Shown: one piece after another, positions 8,959 through 17,613 of the stretch
How positions within the stretch are numbered: the stretch's first letter is position 1
Layout of the letters: each line of letters starts with the position of its first letter
Source of the DNA: Chlamydiales bacterium
GTDB lineage: Bacteria > Chlamydiota > Chlamydiia > Chlamydiales > Rhabdochlamydiaceae
Length of the DNA stretch: 64,000 bases
Assembly: GCA_016185065.1 (NCBI GenBank)
Contig: JACPOL010000009.1
Location: 45,136-109,135 of the forward strand
Direction: 5' to 3'
Program-made: the position numbers and the translations under genes
The notes under the pieces: model-generated
What the model was told of the DNA's origin: nothing
The model's database searches: none
Seen by the model: only the letters and a program-made list of their open reading frames with translations

Positions 8959-9860
8959 CTCTTCTTTTTTTTCTTAGAGATGCGTCTGAGGCGGAAGCGC
9001 TCTCTCCAGGTGAGGCTCCCTTTTCCTAAAAGAGAGATCTTTGAGAGCATCTCTTCTAAAAACTCCTCATCGTTTAAAATTGCTTTTCCCGTCTTGAAAT
9101 CGTAGATCTTGGCCCTGCTGCTATATCCTTGTGAGGCGGCTCTTCTCTTGTCTCTTCCAAAGAGTTTTAAAAAGGTCTCTTCGATCGGGTGTAGAGCCGC
9201 AAAAGGACCTTTCACTCCCCAGAGAGTAAGGCTATATAAATAACCAAAAAGGGCGCCGCCTAAGTAGGCGAGTCCATTCAACCACTCTCCAACAGAGATG
9301 TCGATTAATAGGTTTGCTGCCAAAATTATCAGAACAAGCCATTTAGCTTTAATGGGAAGCGCGAGCAGAAAGAGGAGTTGAGCTTCTGGGTAGAGCATGA
9401 TCCAGGCTAAGAGAATCGCGTAGATCGTAGCAGTGTTGCCTGCAAACGGGATGGTGGGGTGCATGTAGCTCTGCAGCCAGAAGACAAAAAGCCCCACAAA
9501 AACAGCAGATGAGAGGTAGAGGCTTAAAAATGCGCCTATGCCGCGCCTTTCTATAATAGAGGTTCCAATCGCCCAAACTAGATATAGGCTGAAGGCGAGG
9601 GAGAGTAAGAAGGAGAAAGAGAGCCCGTTTGAGATAGGATGAACAAAGATATAGGTGAAAAACTGCCAGAGAAATAGGTGGTCGACTCCCCAAAGAGAGA
9701 GTCCTAGAAGCTGCTCTGGTGGGGGGAGATCGAAGACGCGCGGAAAGATGCCGTCAAAGAGCGCTGCAAACATGCTAACCAGGAAAGTGGTGAGCACTAA
9801 AATCTTTAGGGGGCGAGGCGCTCTGGAAGGTCCCATTTTATACGGATTTGAATAACTCAT
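8955..9860 (-). CDS. Rhomboid-like polytopic membrane protein lacking catalytic residues
   Basis: A 301-residue protein with about six membrane helices in the first 210 residues and a basic cytosolic tail ending RRISKKKKKS. The layout and the WQFFTYIFVHP motif after the first helix are those of rhomboid-family proteins. The serine protease GxSG motif, however, is replaced by AGNTATIYAI, and the last helix (LAYLGGALFGYL) lacks the catalytic His. It therefore looks like an inactive rhomboid. The position downstream of tadA matches a conserved hypothetical in Chlamydia. ATG 9860 is preferred over GTG 9866. Confidence 0.65.
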   Translation of the reverse strand: MSYSNPYKMGPSRAPRPLKILVLTTFLVSMFAALFDGIFPRVFDLPPPEQLLGLSLWGVDHLFLWQFFTYIFVHPISNGLSFSFLLSLAFSLYLVWAIGTSIIERRGIGAFLSLYLSSAVFVGLFVFWLQSYMHPTIPFAGNTATIYAILLAWIMLYPEAQLLFLLALPIKAKWLVLIILAANLLIDISVGEWLNGLAYLGGALFGYLYSLTLWGVKGPFAALHPIEETFLKLFGRDKRRAASQGYSSRAKIYDFKTGKAILNDEEFLEEMLSKISLLGKGSLTWRERFRLRRISKKKKKS

Positions 9861-9959
9861 AGGCACGGAAGAGTAGCAATTTCGTGAATCTTTAGCAACC
9901 CGGGCAAAAGAAAATTTTATTACTCCGCTAGGTAAAATAGGCGAAGCATAGAGAGTGTC

Positions 9960-9988
9960 TTGACCTTAATCAAAAGTTTCGCTTTAAT
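9960..9988 (+). promoter_or_regulatory. Candidate sigma-70 type promoter for the rpmE operon
   Basis: TTGACC at 9960-9965 and TTTAAT at 9983-9988 are separated by 17 bases and lie about 35 bases before the rpmE start. The divergent rhomboid-like gene begins at 9860, so transcription must start in this gap. Confidence 0.45.
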
Positions 9989-10023
9989 CGTCGTCATCTT
10001 TAACTTCAGTAACTAGGTTTATT

Positions 10024-10410
10024 ATGAAAAAACAAGGTCACCCTCCCTATCAAGACGTCTTATTTGTAGACTCATCTACAGGTTACAAGTTCGTCTGCGG
10101 AAGCACAATACAGACGAAAGAGAAAGAGTCGTTCGAAGGAAAAGAGTATCCAGTTGTTCGCCTTCCTGTTTCTTCTGCTTCACACCCTTTCTTTACTGGC
10201 AGCAAGCAGTTTGTTGACTCTGAAGGTCGCGTTGATAAGTTCAACAAGCGTTACAGCGCTAAGAAGCCAGAGAAGAAAGAAGTTGCAGAGCCAGTAGTAG
10301 AAAAAGCAGCAGCAAAAAAAGCTGAAGCTAAAAAACCTGTTGCAGAGAAGAAAAAAGCAGCGCCAGCTGCTGCTAAGCCTGCTGCAAAAAAGGCTAAAAC
10401 AAAAGAGTAG
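10024..10410 (+). CDS. rpmE: 50S ribosomal protein L31 (type B) with Ala/Lys-rich tail
   Basis: Residues 1-80 are L31: [20 protein letters not shown], then [20 protein letters not shown] and FNKRY. The zinc cysteines of type A L31 are absent, so this is the type B form. Residues 81-128 form a low-complexity tail of K, A, E and P, similar in composition to bacterial histone-like tails. It heads the rpmE-prfA-prmC-ffh block, the same order as in Chlamydia. Confidence 0.93.
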   Translation: MKKQGHPPYQDVLFVDSSTGYKFVCGSTIQTKEKESFEGKEYPVVRLPVSSASHPFFTGSKQFVDSEGRVDKFNKRYSAKKPEKKEVAEPVVEKAAAKKAEAKKPVAEKKKAAPAAAKPAAKKAKTKE

Positions 10411-10431
10411 TGAGCTAACTCAAGTTCTCAA

Positions 10432-11517
10432 ATGACTCTACCTCTACAGCGCACTCAAAAGCTTCTTCAGCGCCTTTCAGAGGTAGAGGAACTTCTTGGA
10501 CACAGCGAGGTGCTTGCAGATCAGAAGCAGTACCGCGCGCTTACTCAAGAACACTCCTACTTATCCGAAGTAAAATCCGCATTAAATCACTGTGAAAAAC
10601 TTCAGAAGCAGCTTGAAGAGAGTCTTCTTCTTGCACGCGAAGAGAAGGATCCTGGATTTCAGGAAGTTATCCGTGAAGAGATCGCCGCCCTAGAAGCCGC
10701 TTTGACAGGAGCGCGCACCCAGCTTGAAACACTCCTTGTTCCGCCAGATCCCCGCGACAGTCGCAATATTATTTTGGAGATCCGTGCTGGAACGGGCGGT
10801 GATGAGGCTGCGCTTTTTGTAGGCAACTGTGTGCGCATGTATAAAGCGTATGCCGACGCAAAAGGTTGGCGGTATGAGCTGCTCTCATGCACTCCTTCCG
10901 AGAGGGGCGGGTTCAAAGAGTATATCATGAGCATCTCGGGTCTAAATGTCTTCAGGCTCATGCAGTACGAGGCGGGAACGCATCGTGTACAGCGAGTACC
11001 TGAAACGGAAGCTCAAGGCCGCGTGCATACCTCTGCTGTAACTGTGGCTGTGCTTATGGAGCCGGATGAAGAAGAGAAGATTGTTCTGGACGAGAGAGAG
11101 TTAAAAATCGATACCTACCGCTCCTCCGGTGCGGGCGGGCAGCACGTAAATACAACAGACTCTGCCGTTCGAATCACCCACATTCCAACTGGCACTGTCG
11201 TCTATTGCCAGGAGGAGAGAAGTCAGCATAAAAACAAAGACAAAGCGATGCGTCTTTTAACTGCTAAAATTTCAGAAGAGAAGCAGCGCAAAGCTCAGCA
11301 GGAGATGGCCTCTCTTCGCTCTACTCAAGTAGGCTCGGGTGATAGGTCCGAGCGCATCCGCACATACAACTTCCCGCAGAATCGCGTGACCGACCATCGA
11401 ATTGAGCTTACCCTTTATAAGCTCGACAGGGTCATCGAGGGAGATCTAGAAGATTTTACACAAGCTCTAGTCGCCTACTTCCATCAGCAGAAACTCGCCG
11501 AAGAAGTTGAGGCATGA
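10432..11517 (+). CDS. prfA: Peptide chain release factor 1
   Basis: RF1 reads UAA and UAG stop codons and triggers peptide release. The 361-residue protein carries the GGQ motif at 235-237 ([16 protein letters not shown]), whose Gln is N5-methylated by PrmC, encoded directly downstream. The stop-codon reading tripeptide region lies within [17 protein letters not shown]-terminal helices form a coiled-coil domain. The stop overlaps the prmC start by four bases, so translation is likely coupled. No clear Shine-Dalgarno precedes the ATG. Confidence 0.97.
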   Translation: MTLPLQRTQKLLQRLSEVEELLGHSEVLADQKQYRALTQEHSYLSEVKSALNHCEKLQKQLEESLLLAREEKDPGFQEVIREEIAALEAALTGARTQLETLLVPPDPRDSRNIILEIRAGTGGDEAALFVGNCVRMYKAYADAKGWRYELLSCTPSERGGFKEYIMSISGLNVFRLMQYEAGTHRVQRVPETEAQGRVHTSAVTVAVLMEPDEEEKIVLDERELKIDTYRSSGAGGQHVNTTDSAVRITHIPTGTVVYCQEERSQHKNKDKAMRLLTAKISEEKQRKAQQEMASLRSTQVGSGDRSERIRTYNFPQNRVTDHRIELTLYKLDRVIEGDLEDFTQALVAYFHQQKLAEEVEA

Positions 11518-12362
11518 AAACTCTAGGTGAGATTCTTACCCTCTCTGCTGGTTATCTAAAGGAACAAAAAATTTCTAGTGCCCGCCTCCATGCGGAAGAG
11601 CTGCTGGCCGATGTTTTAGGTGTAAAGCGCCTCGATCTCTACATGCAATTCGACCGCCCTCTTCTCGATTCGGAGCTTGAGCCCTTCCGGGCGCAGCTAA
11701 AAAGGCGAGCAAAAGGGGAGCCTCTAGAATACCTGCTCTCTCAAATTGAATTTTTTGGTTGTACATTCAAACTCACGCCAGATGTTCTGATTCCAAGGCA
11801 GGAAACGGAAATCCTTCTTTCAAAAGCCGTAGATCTGATTGCTCATTCAGCTGCTGAGGGGGGATCTGTTTGGGACATTTGTACGGGGTCTGGCTGTTTA
11901 GGGGTCGCTCTCAAAAAACGGCTTCCACATCTCAATGTGCTCCTTTCGGATTTTTCTGAACAAGCACTTGAAGTGGCAATGGCGAATGCGGAGAGAAATC
12001 AGGTGGACGTTACCCTGCTTCAGGGGGATCTATTAAAACCTTTTTCAGGGAAGAGGGCGGATTTTGTGATCTGCAATCCCCCTTATATCAGCTCAGATGA
12101 GTATTTAAGGCTGGATCGAGAAGTTAAAGAGTTTGAACCGAAGATGGCGCTCACTTCTGGCACAACCGGTTTTGAGTTTTACGAGAGGCTTTCAAAAGAG
12201 CTACCCGATTTTTTAAACCCTAAAGCTCAAGTTTTTTTTGAGATCGGAAAAGATCAGGCAGAGGGAGTTTTAAGCCTGTTTAACGCCCCTTGTTGGAAAA
12301 ATAAAAGAGTTGAGAAGGACTGGGCTGGGCACGACCGCTTCTTTTTCCTTGAATTCCAATGA
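11514..12362 (+). CDS. prmC: Release factor glutamine methyltransferase PrmC (HemK)
   Basis: PrmC uses S-adenosylmethionine to methylate the Gln of the GGQ motif in release factors. The 282-residue protein has the N-terminal helical domain, then the Rossmann fold: SAM-binding [15 protein letters not shown] and the catalytic NPPY at 188-191 ([10 protein letters not shown]). The ATG overlaps the end of prfA, its substrate gene, in an ATGA arrangement. Confidence 0.96.
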   Translation: MKTLGEILTLSAGYLKEQKISSARLHAEELLADVLGVKRLDLYMQFDRPLLDSELEPFRAQLKRRAKGEPLEYLLSQIEFFGCTFKLTPDVLIPRQETEILLSKAVDLIAHSAAEGGSVWDICTGSGCLGVALKKRLPHLNVLLSDFSEQALEVAMANAERNQVDVTLLQGDLLKPFSGKRADFVICNPPYISSDEYLRLDREVKEFEPKMALTSGTTGFEFYERLSKELPDFLNPKAQVFFEIGKDQAEGVLSLFNAPCWKNKRVEKDWAGHDRFFFLEFQ

Positions 12363-12420
12363 TTTTTTCCATTACAATTTCCGTTTTATTTTGTAAGTCG
12401 GCTGAAGGTCAATAAATTGG

Positions 12421-13761
12421 ATGTTTGGTTCTCTTACTGAAAAATTTCAGCAGGTCTTCTCTTCGATCGTGGGCAAGAAGAAGCTCACAGAGGAGAATGT
12501 TGCTGATGCAGTACGTGAAGTTAGGCTTGCTCTTCTCGATGCAGACGTCAGCTACGCGGTTGCGAGTCAGTTTGTTAAGCGAGTAAAAGAGAAGTCGTTG
12601 GGAGATGACGTTATTAAATCGGTCTCTCCCGACCAGCAGTTTATTAAAGTGGTACATGATGAGCTAGCCGCTCTCATGGGGTCTGATGAGGCTCCTCTTG
12701 AACTCAAGGGAAGCCCAGCTGTGATCCTTCTCTGCGGGCTACAGGGAAGCGGGAAGACGACGCAGTGCGCTAAGCTAGCGGCTTACCTCAAGAAGAAGGA
12801 GTTTAACAAGAAGCCGCTGCTTGCAGCGTGCGACCTTCAGAGGCCAGCTGCAATTGAGCAGTTGAAGCGACTTGGTGCGCAGATTGAAGTGCCAGTCTTT
12901 TCAATTGATGGGGAGCTGGACCCTGTAAGAGTCGCGAAAGCGGCTCTGCAAGAGGCGAAGGCGAAAGATTACGATGTGCTGATTGTCGACACAGCCGGCC
13001 GTCTGCATCTCGATGAGGCTCTCATGGAAGAGCTAGAGCGAATTAAGGCTCAAGTCTCTCCGCATGAGGTGCTCTTTGTAGCGAGTGCTGCGACTGGACA
13101 AGATGCCGTTAAGGTGGCTGCAGAGTTTGATAAGCGCGTTTCGATCACAGGCTCGATCTTAACGATGCTAGATGGAAGCGCAAGAGCGGGGGCTGCTCTT
13201 TCGATTAGAGAGGTGACGCAGAAGCCCTTAAAGTTTGAAGGTGTTGGTGAAAAGATAGCTGATTTCCAGGTCTTTAATCCCAGCTCGATGGCCGACCGTA
13301 TTCTCGGCATGGGCGATGTGATTAACTTGGTTAAGCGCGCTGAAGAGCATTTCGATGAGGAAGAGAATAAGAACCTCGAAAAGAAGCTCAAAAAAGCGAC
13401 ATTCACCTACGGCGACTACATGAAGCAGATGGGAGTAATTAAGAAGATGGGCTCCTTTAAGAGCCTCTTCAAGATGCTTCCTGGTTTTTCTGAGTCGGAT
13501 GTGGACATGGAGGACTCTGAAAAAGAGTTCAAGAAGACAGAGGCCATGATCCTATCGATGACTCAAGATGAGAGAGAAGAGAAGGTTGAACTCGCACCGA
13601 GCAGACGCAGGCGCATCGCAAAGGGGAGCGGGACATCGATCGACGATGTAAACCGGATGATTAAGAGTTTTAAACGTTTGAAACAGTTGTGTAAAGAGAT
13701 GCCCGGAATGATGAAGGGCAAATCTATGAAGGATATGAAGGAGAATTTTTTATGGCAGTAA
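12421..13761 (+). CDS. ffh: Signal recognition particle protein Ffh
   Basis: Ffh is the SRP54 homologue that binds signal sequences and, as a GTPase, delivers ribosomes to FtsY. The 446-residue protein shows the N domain, P-loop GLQGSGKT at 106-113, DTAGRL (G3), and a Met-rich M domain with PGMMKGKSMKDMKE at the end. The usual DAxTGQDA motif reads ASAATGQDA here, a small substitution in the insertion-box region. The last ten bases overlap rpsP. Confidence 0.97.
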   Translation: MFGSLTEKFQQVFSSIVGKKKLTEENVADAVREVRLALLDADVSYAVASQFVKRVKEKSLGDDVIKSVSPDQQFIKVVHDELAALMGSDEAPLELKGSPAVILLCGLQGSGKTTQCAKLAAYLKKKEFNKKPLLAACDLQRPAAIEQLKRLGAQIEVPVFSIDGELDPVRVAKAALQEAKAKDYDVLIVDTAGRLHLDEALMEELERIKAQVSPHEVLFVASAATGQDAVKVAAEFDKRVSITGSILTMLDGSARAGAALSIREVTQKPLKFEGVGEKIADFQVFNPSSMADRILGMGDVINLVKRAEEHFDEEENKNLEKKLKKATFTYGDYMKQMGVIKKMGSFKSLFKMLPGFSESDVDMEDSEKEFKKTEAMILSMTQDEREEKVELAPSRRRRIAKGSGTSIDDVNRMIKSFKRLKQLCKEMPGMMKGKSMKDMKENFLWQ

Positions 13762-14072
13762 AGATCCGTTTGCGTCAACAGGGGAAGAAGAACCGTCAGA
13801 CATACCGTCTGGTGCTTATCGATGGCCGCTCTAAGCGCGATGGTAAGTATCTGGAGAATCTCGGCTGGTACAACCCATTTGAGAATCAGAACAATTTGAG
13901 CGTTAATGCTGAGCGCGTTGCCTACTGGTTAGATAAAGGCGCTGAGATCTCTCATCAGGCGATGACTCTCGTTGCGAAGAGCGCTCCAGAGGTTGTAAAG
14001 AACTACCACGAAAAACGCATGGCAACTCGCACTAAGCGCGCTGCGCAAAGAAGAGAAGCTAAGAAGGCTTAA
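13752..14072 (+). CDS. rpsP: 30S ribosomal protein S16
   Basis: S16 is needed for folding of the 16S rRNA 5' domain. The 106-residue protein begins MAVKIRLRQQGKKNRQTYRLV and continues RDGKYLENLGWYNPFENQN, both typical. The C-terminus is Lys/Arg/Ala-rich. The start lies inside ffh (ten-base overlap) after GGAGAATTTTTT, so its translation is coupled to ffh. Confidence 0.97.
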   Translation: MAVKIRLRQQGKKNRQTYRLVLIDGRSKRDGKYLENLGWYNPFENQNNLSVNAERVAYWLDKGAEISHQAMTLVAKSAPEVVKNYHEKRMATRTKRAAQRREAKKA

Positions 14073-14085
14073 GGCCCTCGTTTTT

Positions 14086-14772
14086 GTGAAGTTTACTATT
14101 TTATCTCTCTTTCCTGGGTATTTCGAAGGGCCATTCAGCGTGAGTATGCTGAAACGCGCGCAAGAGAAAGAGCTGATAGAGATAGAGCAGGTGGACATAC
14201 GCGATTTTGCTGAAGATAAGCATCGCAAGGTTGATGACCGCCCCTTCGGCGGCGGACCAGGAATGGTTCTGATGCCGGAACCACTGACGCGTGCGATTCG
14301 CAGCAGAAGAGGAGAGAGAGCTCGAGTGATTCTCCTCTCTCCGCAAGGAAAAAAGCTCACTGCGGAAAAGTGTCAAGAGCTTGCGAAGGAAGAGCATCTA
14401 ATTCTCGTCTGCGGCCACTATGAAGGCGTCGATGAGAGGGTGATTGAGAAGGAGATCGATGAGGAGATAAGCATAGGAGACTATGTTTTAACGAATGGGT
14501 GTATAGCTGCCATCGTGCTCGTCGATGCGATCTCTCGCTTTGTTCCAGGTGTTTTGGGGCATGAGGAGGCTGCGCAGCAGGACTCTTTCCAGGATGGGAT
14601 TTTTGATGGACCGCAATACACGCGGCCAGTTGAGTTTGAAGGGCTGCAGGTGCCCGAGGTGCTACGAGGCGGCAACCACGCTGACATCGAAAAATGGCGA
14701 AAACAGAAGGCTCTCGAAAAAACTAGAAGAGTACGACCAGAACTAGAGTTTAGATTAAGAGGATCCAAATGA
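14086..14772 (+). CDS. trmD: tRNA (guanine-37-N1)-methyltransferase
   Basis: TrmD methylates G37 of tRNAs next to the anticodon and prevents +1 frameshifts. The 228-residue protein begins with GTG (VKFTILSLFPGYFEGPFSVSM) and has the SPOUT trefoil knot motifs FGGGPGMVLMPEPL, LVCGHYEGVDERV and SIGDYVLTNG. The common TGGE in that last motif reads TNGC. Chlamydiaceae versions carry a C-terminal extension that is absent here. The stop overlaps the rplS start as ATGA. Confidence 0.96.
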   Translation: MKFTILSLFPGYFEGPFSVSMLKRAQEKELIEIEQVDIRDFAEDKHRKVDDRPFGGGPGMVLMPEPLTRAIRSRRGERARVILLSPQGKKLTAEKCQELAKEEHLILVCGHYEGVDERVIEKEIDEEISIGDYVLTNGCIAAIVLVDAISRFVPGVLGHEEAAQQDSFQDGIFDGPQYTRPVEFEGLQVPEVLRGGNHADIEKWRKQKALEKTRRVRPELEFRLRGSK

Positions 14773-15158
14773 AACAGAATCAAGTTATTCAAGCTGTTGA
14801 GGAAGCTCAGCTAAAAGAGAACATCCCTTCATTCCGCGTGGGCGACACAATTAACGTCCATATGCGCATTGCAGAGGGTGAAAAAGAGCGTATTCAGCTC
14901 TTCAGCGGCACTGTTATCGCAAAGCGTGGCAGCGGCCTTTCTGAGACCGTAGCCCTCTATCGCTTCTCATATGGAGCTGGTATGGAGAGAGTCTTCATGC
15001 TTCACAGCCCTAGAATTTCTAAGATTGAGGTGGTCAAGATTGGTAAAGTGCGCAAGAGCAAGCTCTACTATCTCCGCGGCACTTCAGGCAAAGCTTCTAA
15101 AGTTAAAGAGCAGATCGGACCTGTTAAAGCGAAAGCGACAACAACTGCTACGACATAA
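14769..15158 (+). CDS. rplS: 50S ribosomal protein L19
   Basis: L19 sits at the 30S-50S interface. The 129-residue protein contains FRVGDTINVHMRIAEGEKER, then FSGTVIAKRGSG and the conserved RVFMLHSPRISKIEV. Its ATG overlaps the trmD stop by four bases, so the two are translationally coupled. The final 15 residues are a Lys/Ala/Thr-rich extension. Confidence 0.97.
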   Translation: MKQNQVIQAVEEAQLKENIPSFRVGDTINVHMRIAEGEKERIQLFSGTVIAKRGSGLSETVALYRFSYGAGMERVFMLHSPRISKIEVVKIGKVRKSKLYYLRGTSGKASKVKEQIGPVKAKATTTATT

Positions 15159-15160
15159 AA

Positions 15161-15793
15161 ATGGTCGCGATCTCTTACAAAAAGCATACAGCTTTTGAAG
15201 AGACTGCGCGCCAAAAAGGCTACCAGTTCATCGCTGGTGTGGACGAGGCTGGACGAGGTCCTCTTGCAGGACCCGTCGTAGCCTCGGCCTGTATCCTTCC
15301 GAAGGGTCTCGTGATTGATGGTGTCAATGATAGTAAAAAATTGACTCCAGAAAAACGCGCAGAACTATTCAAAATTCTTACAGAAAATCCGCAAATTTCT
15401 TTTGGCATCGGCGTTGTAGACGCCCCTACCATCGATCAGATTAATATTTTGCAGGCCTCACTTCTGGCCATGCAGATCGCCATTGATAACCTTCCCGAAA
15501 AACCAGATTTTATCCTCGTAGATGGCCCGCATCTTCCTAAGACTCAGATCCCAGGGCTAGCTGTGGTGCATGGAGACTCTCGTGTCTTTTCCATCGCTGC
15601 TGCGTCGATCATTGCTAAGGTGACAAGAGATCAGATGATGAGAGAGTATGATGCTAAGTATCCCCAATATGGGTTTATAAAGCATAAGGGCTATGGAACT
15701 GCCGCTCACCTTTCCGCCATCGCAGCCCATGGCCCCTCGCCCCTCCACAGAATGAGCTTTCACCCTTTCACTTCCCGAGAGGAGAAGGGCTAG
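15161..15793 (+). CDS. rnhB: Ribonuclease HII
   Basis: RNase HII cuts the RNA strand of RNA-DNA hybrids and removes single ribonucleotides from DNA. The 210-residue protein has the catalytic Asp-Glu pair D28-E29 in GVDEAGRGPLAGPVVA, and the later conserved AAASIIAKVTRD and YGFIKHKGYGT. It begins two bases after the rplS stop. Confidence 0.96.
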   Translation: MVAISYKKHTAFEETARQKGYQFIAGVDEAGRGPLAGPVVASACILPKGLVIDGVNDSKKLTPEKRAELFKILTENPQISFGIGVVDAPTIDQINILQASLLAMQIAIDNLPEKPDFILVDGPHLPKTQIPGLAVVHGDSRVFSIAAASIIAKVTRDQMMREYDAKYPQYGFIKHKGYGTAAHLSAIAAHGPSPLHRMSFHPFTSREEKG

Positions 15794-15802
15794 GATAGGT
15801 TC

Positions 15803-15832
15803 TTGACATCCAATCATTTAATCTCCTATTCT
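15803..15832 (+). promoter_or_regulatory. Candidate sigma-70 type promoter for yicC-gmk-rpoZ-metG
   Basis: A perfect TTGACA at 15803-15808 and TATTCT at 15827-15832, spaced 18 bases, lie in the 83-base gap between rnhB and yicC. The gene start follows about 45 bases later. Confidence 0.55.
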
Positions 15833-15876
15833 AGGAGGCTACTTCAAGAGTCTAGATAAGGAATTTTTGCACTTCA

Positions 15877-16761
15877 ATGGTCAGAAGCATGACGGCCTAT
15901 GGCCGTGCCACAAAAGATAATCCATTGGGCTCCTGGGCAGTTGAGATCCACTCCGTCAATCGGAAGATGCTCGACATGCATCTCATGATGCCCAAAGAGT
16001 TTCTACGCTTCGACCTCGACGTAAGAAAATGGATCGCAGACCAGATCCAGCGCGGGCAAGTGAATGTCCGCATCGTACACACATTAAACGAAAAGAGCAT
16101 CGCACCCTCCATCAAAACTCTCAAGCAGTTTAAGGGGATGTGGGAGAAGGTTGCAGAAGAGCTCGGTTACGATCCTTTAGCTGAAGTCGATCTGCCTTTT
16201 CTTCTCGACAGAGCGCCGCAGAGTAGTACGCTTGAGCAGCCAGAGCAAGATGAGGAGCTAAAAGCTTCACTAAAAGATGCTGTTGGTTCTGCTTTAAAAG
16301 AGATGATGGAGATGAAGGTTCGAGAGGGAAAGCACCTCCACGACGACCTGCTCGGAAGACTTAAAATCATCGAAGATGCAGCTCAGAAAGCTAAGCTAGC
16401 TGCTCCGCAGATGATGGATAATTTTAGAAAGAAGTTACTTGAGAGAATAAGCTCTCTCTCTCTATTGCCGCAGACTCCAGAAAATGAAGAGAGGCTCTTT
16501 AGGGAGCTCTCTTTCTTTGCTGAAAAGGGCGATGTTACAGAAGAGCTCACGCGTTTAGACTCGCACATTGCTCAGTTTCGTCACTACTTAAAATCTGGCG
16601 AAAAAAGCATAGGTAGAACGCTCGATTTTCTCACTCAGGAGATCCATCGAGAGATTAATACGCTATCGGCGAAGTCGCTTGAAACCGAGCTCTCTTATTT
16701 AACAGTGCTCATGAAGAGCGAGTGTGAAAAGATTCGCGAACAGCTGCAGAACATCGAGTAA
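15877..16761 (+). CDS. YicC/YloC family endoribonuclease
   Basis: YicC proteins are stress-linked endoribonucleases found beside gmk in many bacteria. The 294-residue protein opens with MVRSMTAYGRA and continues with EIHSVNRKMLDMHLMMP, the family's N-terminal hallmark. It ends with the conserved region containing GRTLDFLTQEIHREINTLSAK. The next gene is gmk after six bases, matching the usual yicC-gmk-rpoZ order. Confidence 0.92.
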   Translation: MVRSMTAYGRATKDNPLGSWAVEIHSVNRKMLDMHLMMPKEFLRFDLDVRKWIADQIQRGQVNVRIVHTLNEKSIAPSIKTLKQFKGMWEKVAEELGYDPLAEVDLPFLLDRAPQSSTLEQPEQDEELKASLKDAVGSALKEMMEMKVREGKHLHDDLLGRLKIIEDAAQKAKLAAPQMMDNFRKKLLERISSLSLLPQTPENEERLFRELSFFAEKGDVTEELTRLDSHIAQFRHYLKSGEKSIGRTLDFLTQEIHREINTLSAKSLETELSYLTVLMKSECEKIREQLQNIE

Positions 16762-16767
16762 AAAAGA

Positions 16768-17364
16768 ATGGCTGAAAGAGTTTTAGGAAATCTATCGAAA
16801 GGAAAAGTCTTTGTTCTCAGTGCGCCTGCAGGAACTGGTAAGACAACGCTTGTGCGTATGCTGCGCGAAGAGTTTCCTGTTATTACAGAGAGTATCTCCT
16901 GCACAACTAGGCCGCCGAGAGCTGGTGAACTCGCAGGAGAAGACTACCATTTCCTTACCGATCAGGAGTTTAAAGAGAGAATCAAGAGCGGCGATTTTTT
17001 AGAGCATGCAGAAGTGTTTGGCTACCATTACGGCACATCGAAGGCCTTTGTTGTTAAGCAGCAAGAAGCGGGGCGACACGTCTTTCTGGTTATCGATACT
17101 CAAGGCGCTATGCAGCTAAAGAAGAGAAAGTTTGAGGCGATCTACATCTTTATTAGCCCACCTTCTTTAGACGAATTAAAAACGCGCCTTATCAACCGAA
17201 AGACGGAAGATGAAGAGTCGATGAAGCGCAGGCTCTCATGGGCGGAAGAAGAGCTTAAGCAGGCTGTAAATTACGACTACCATATCGTCAATCAGAATTT
17301 AAACATTGCATATGACATTTTGAGAAGTATCGTCATTGCAGAAGAACATAGAATCACAAAATAA
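16768..17364 (+). CDS. gmk: Guanylate kinase
   Basis: Gmk converts GMP to GDP with ATP. The 198-residue protein has P-loop SAPAGTGKTTLV, the GMP-binding SCTTRPPRAGELAGEDYHFL, and the lid segment RLINRKTEDEESMKRRL. It lies between yicC and the omega-like gene, consistent with the conserved nucleotide/transcription cluster. Confidence 0.96.
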   Translation: MAERVLGNLSKGKVFVLSAPAGTGKTTLVRMLREEFPVITESISCTTRPPRAGELAGEDYHFLTDQEFKERIKSGDFLEHAEVFGYHYGTSKAFVVKQQEAGRHVFLVIDTQGAMQLKKRKFEAIYIFISPPSLDELKTRLINRKTEDEESMKRRLSWAEEELKQAVNYDYHIVNQNLNIAYDILRSIVIAEEHRITK

Positions 17365-17379
17365 AGAGAGGAAAATCAA

Positions 17380-17610
17380 ATGAAAGACCTTCTGACAAAC
17401 GAGAAGTTAAAAGGACTATTCAAGAGCAATTTCGAACTTGCAAGACATGCGATTCAAATTGCACGCTACTATGTTAAGTCGGGAAGAGAGCTCTACATCG
17501 ATGATCTTTTAGAAGAGATTCGCTTTAATCCTAAAGAGAACTTTCTAGAAGAGATGAAAGAGCAGGATGCAAAAGAGCGCGCAGCATCGCACGATTCTGA
17601 CGAAGGCTAA
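17380..17610 (+). CDS. RpoZ-like small protein (candidate RNA polymerase omega subunit)
   Basis: A 76-residue acidic protein. The segment SNFELARHAIQIARYYVKSG resembles the omega core pattern (FELVxxAxxRAxQL). It directly follows gmk, where rpoZ usually sits, and precedes metG as the equivalent small gene does in Chlamydia. The SD AGAGAGGAAAA is good. Omega helps assemble the beta' subunit. The similarity is weak, so the assignment leans on position and size. Confidence 0.6.
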   Translation: MKDLLTNEKLKGLFKSNFELARHAIQIARYYVKSGRELYIDDLLEEIRFNPKENFLEEMKEQDAKERAASHDSDEG

Positions 17611-17613
17611 TTA

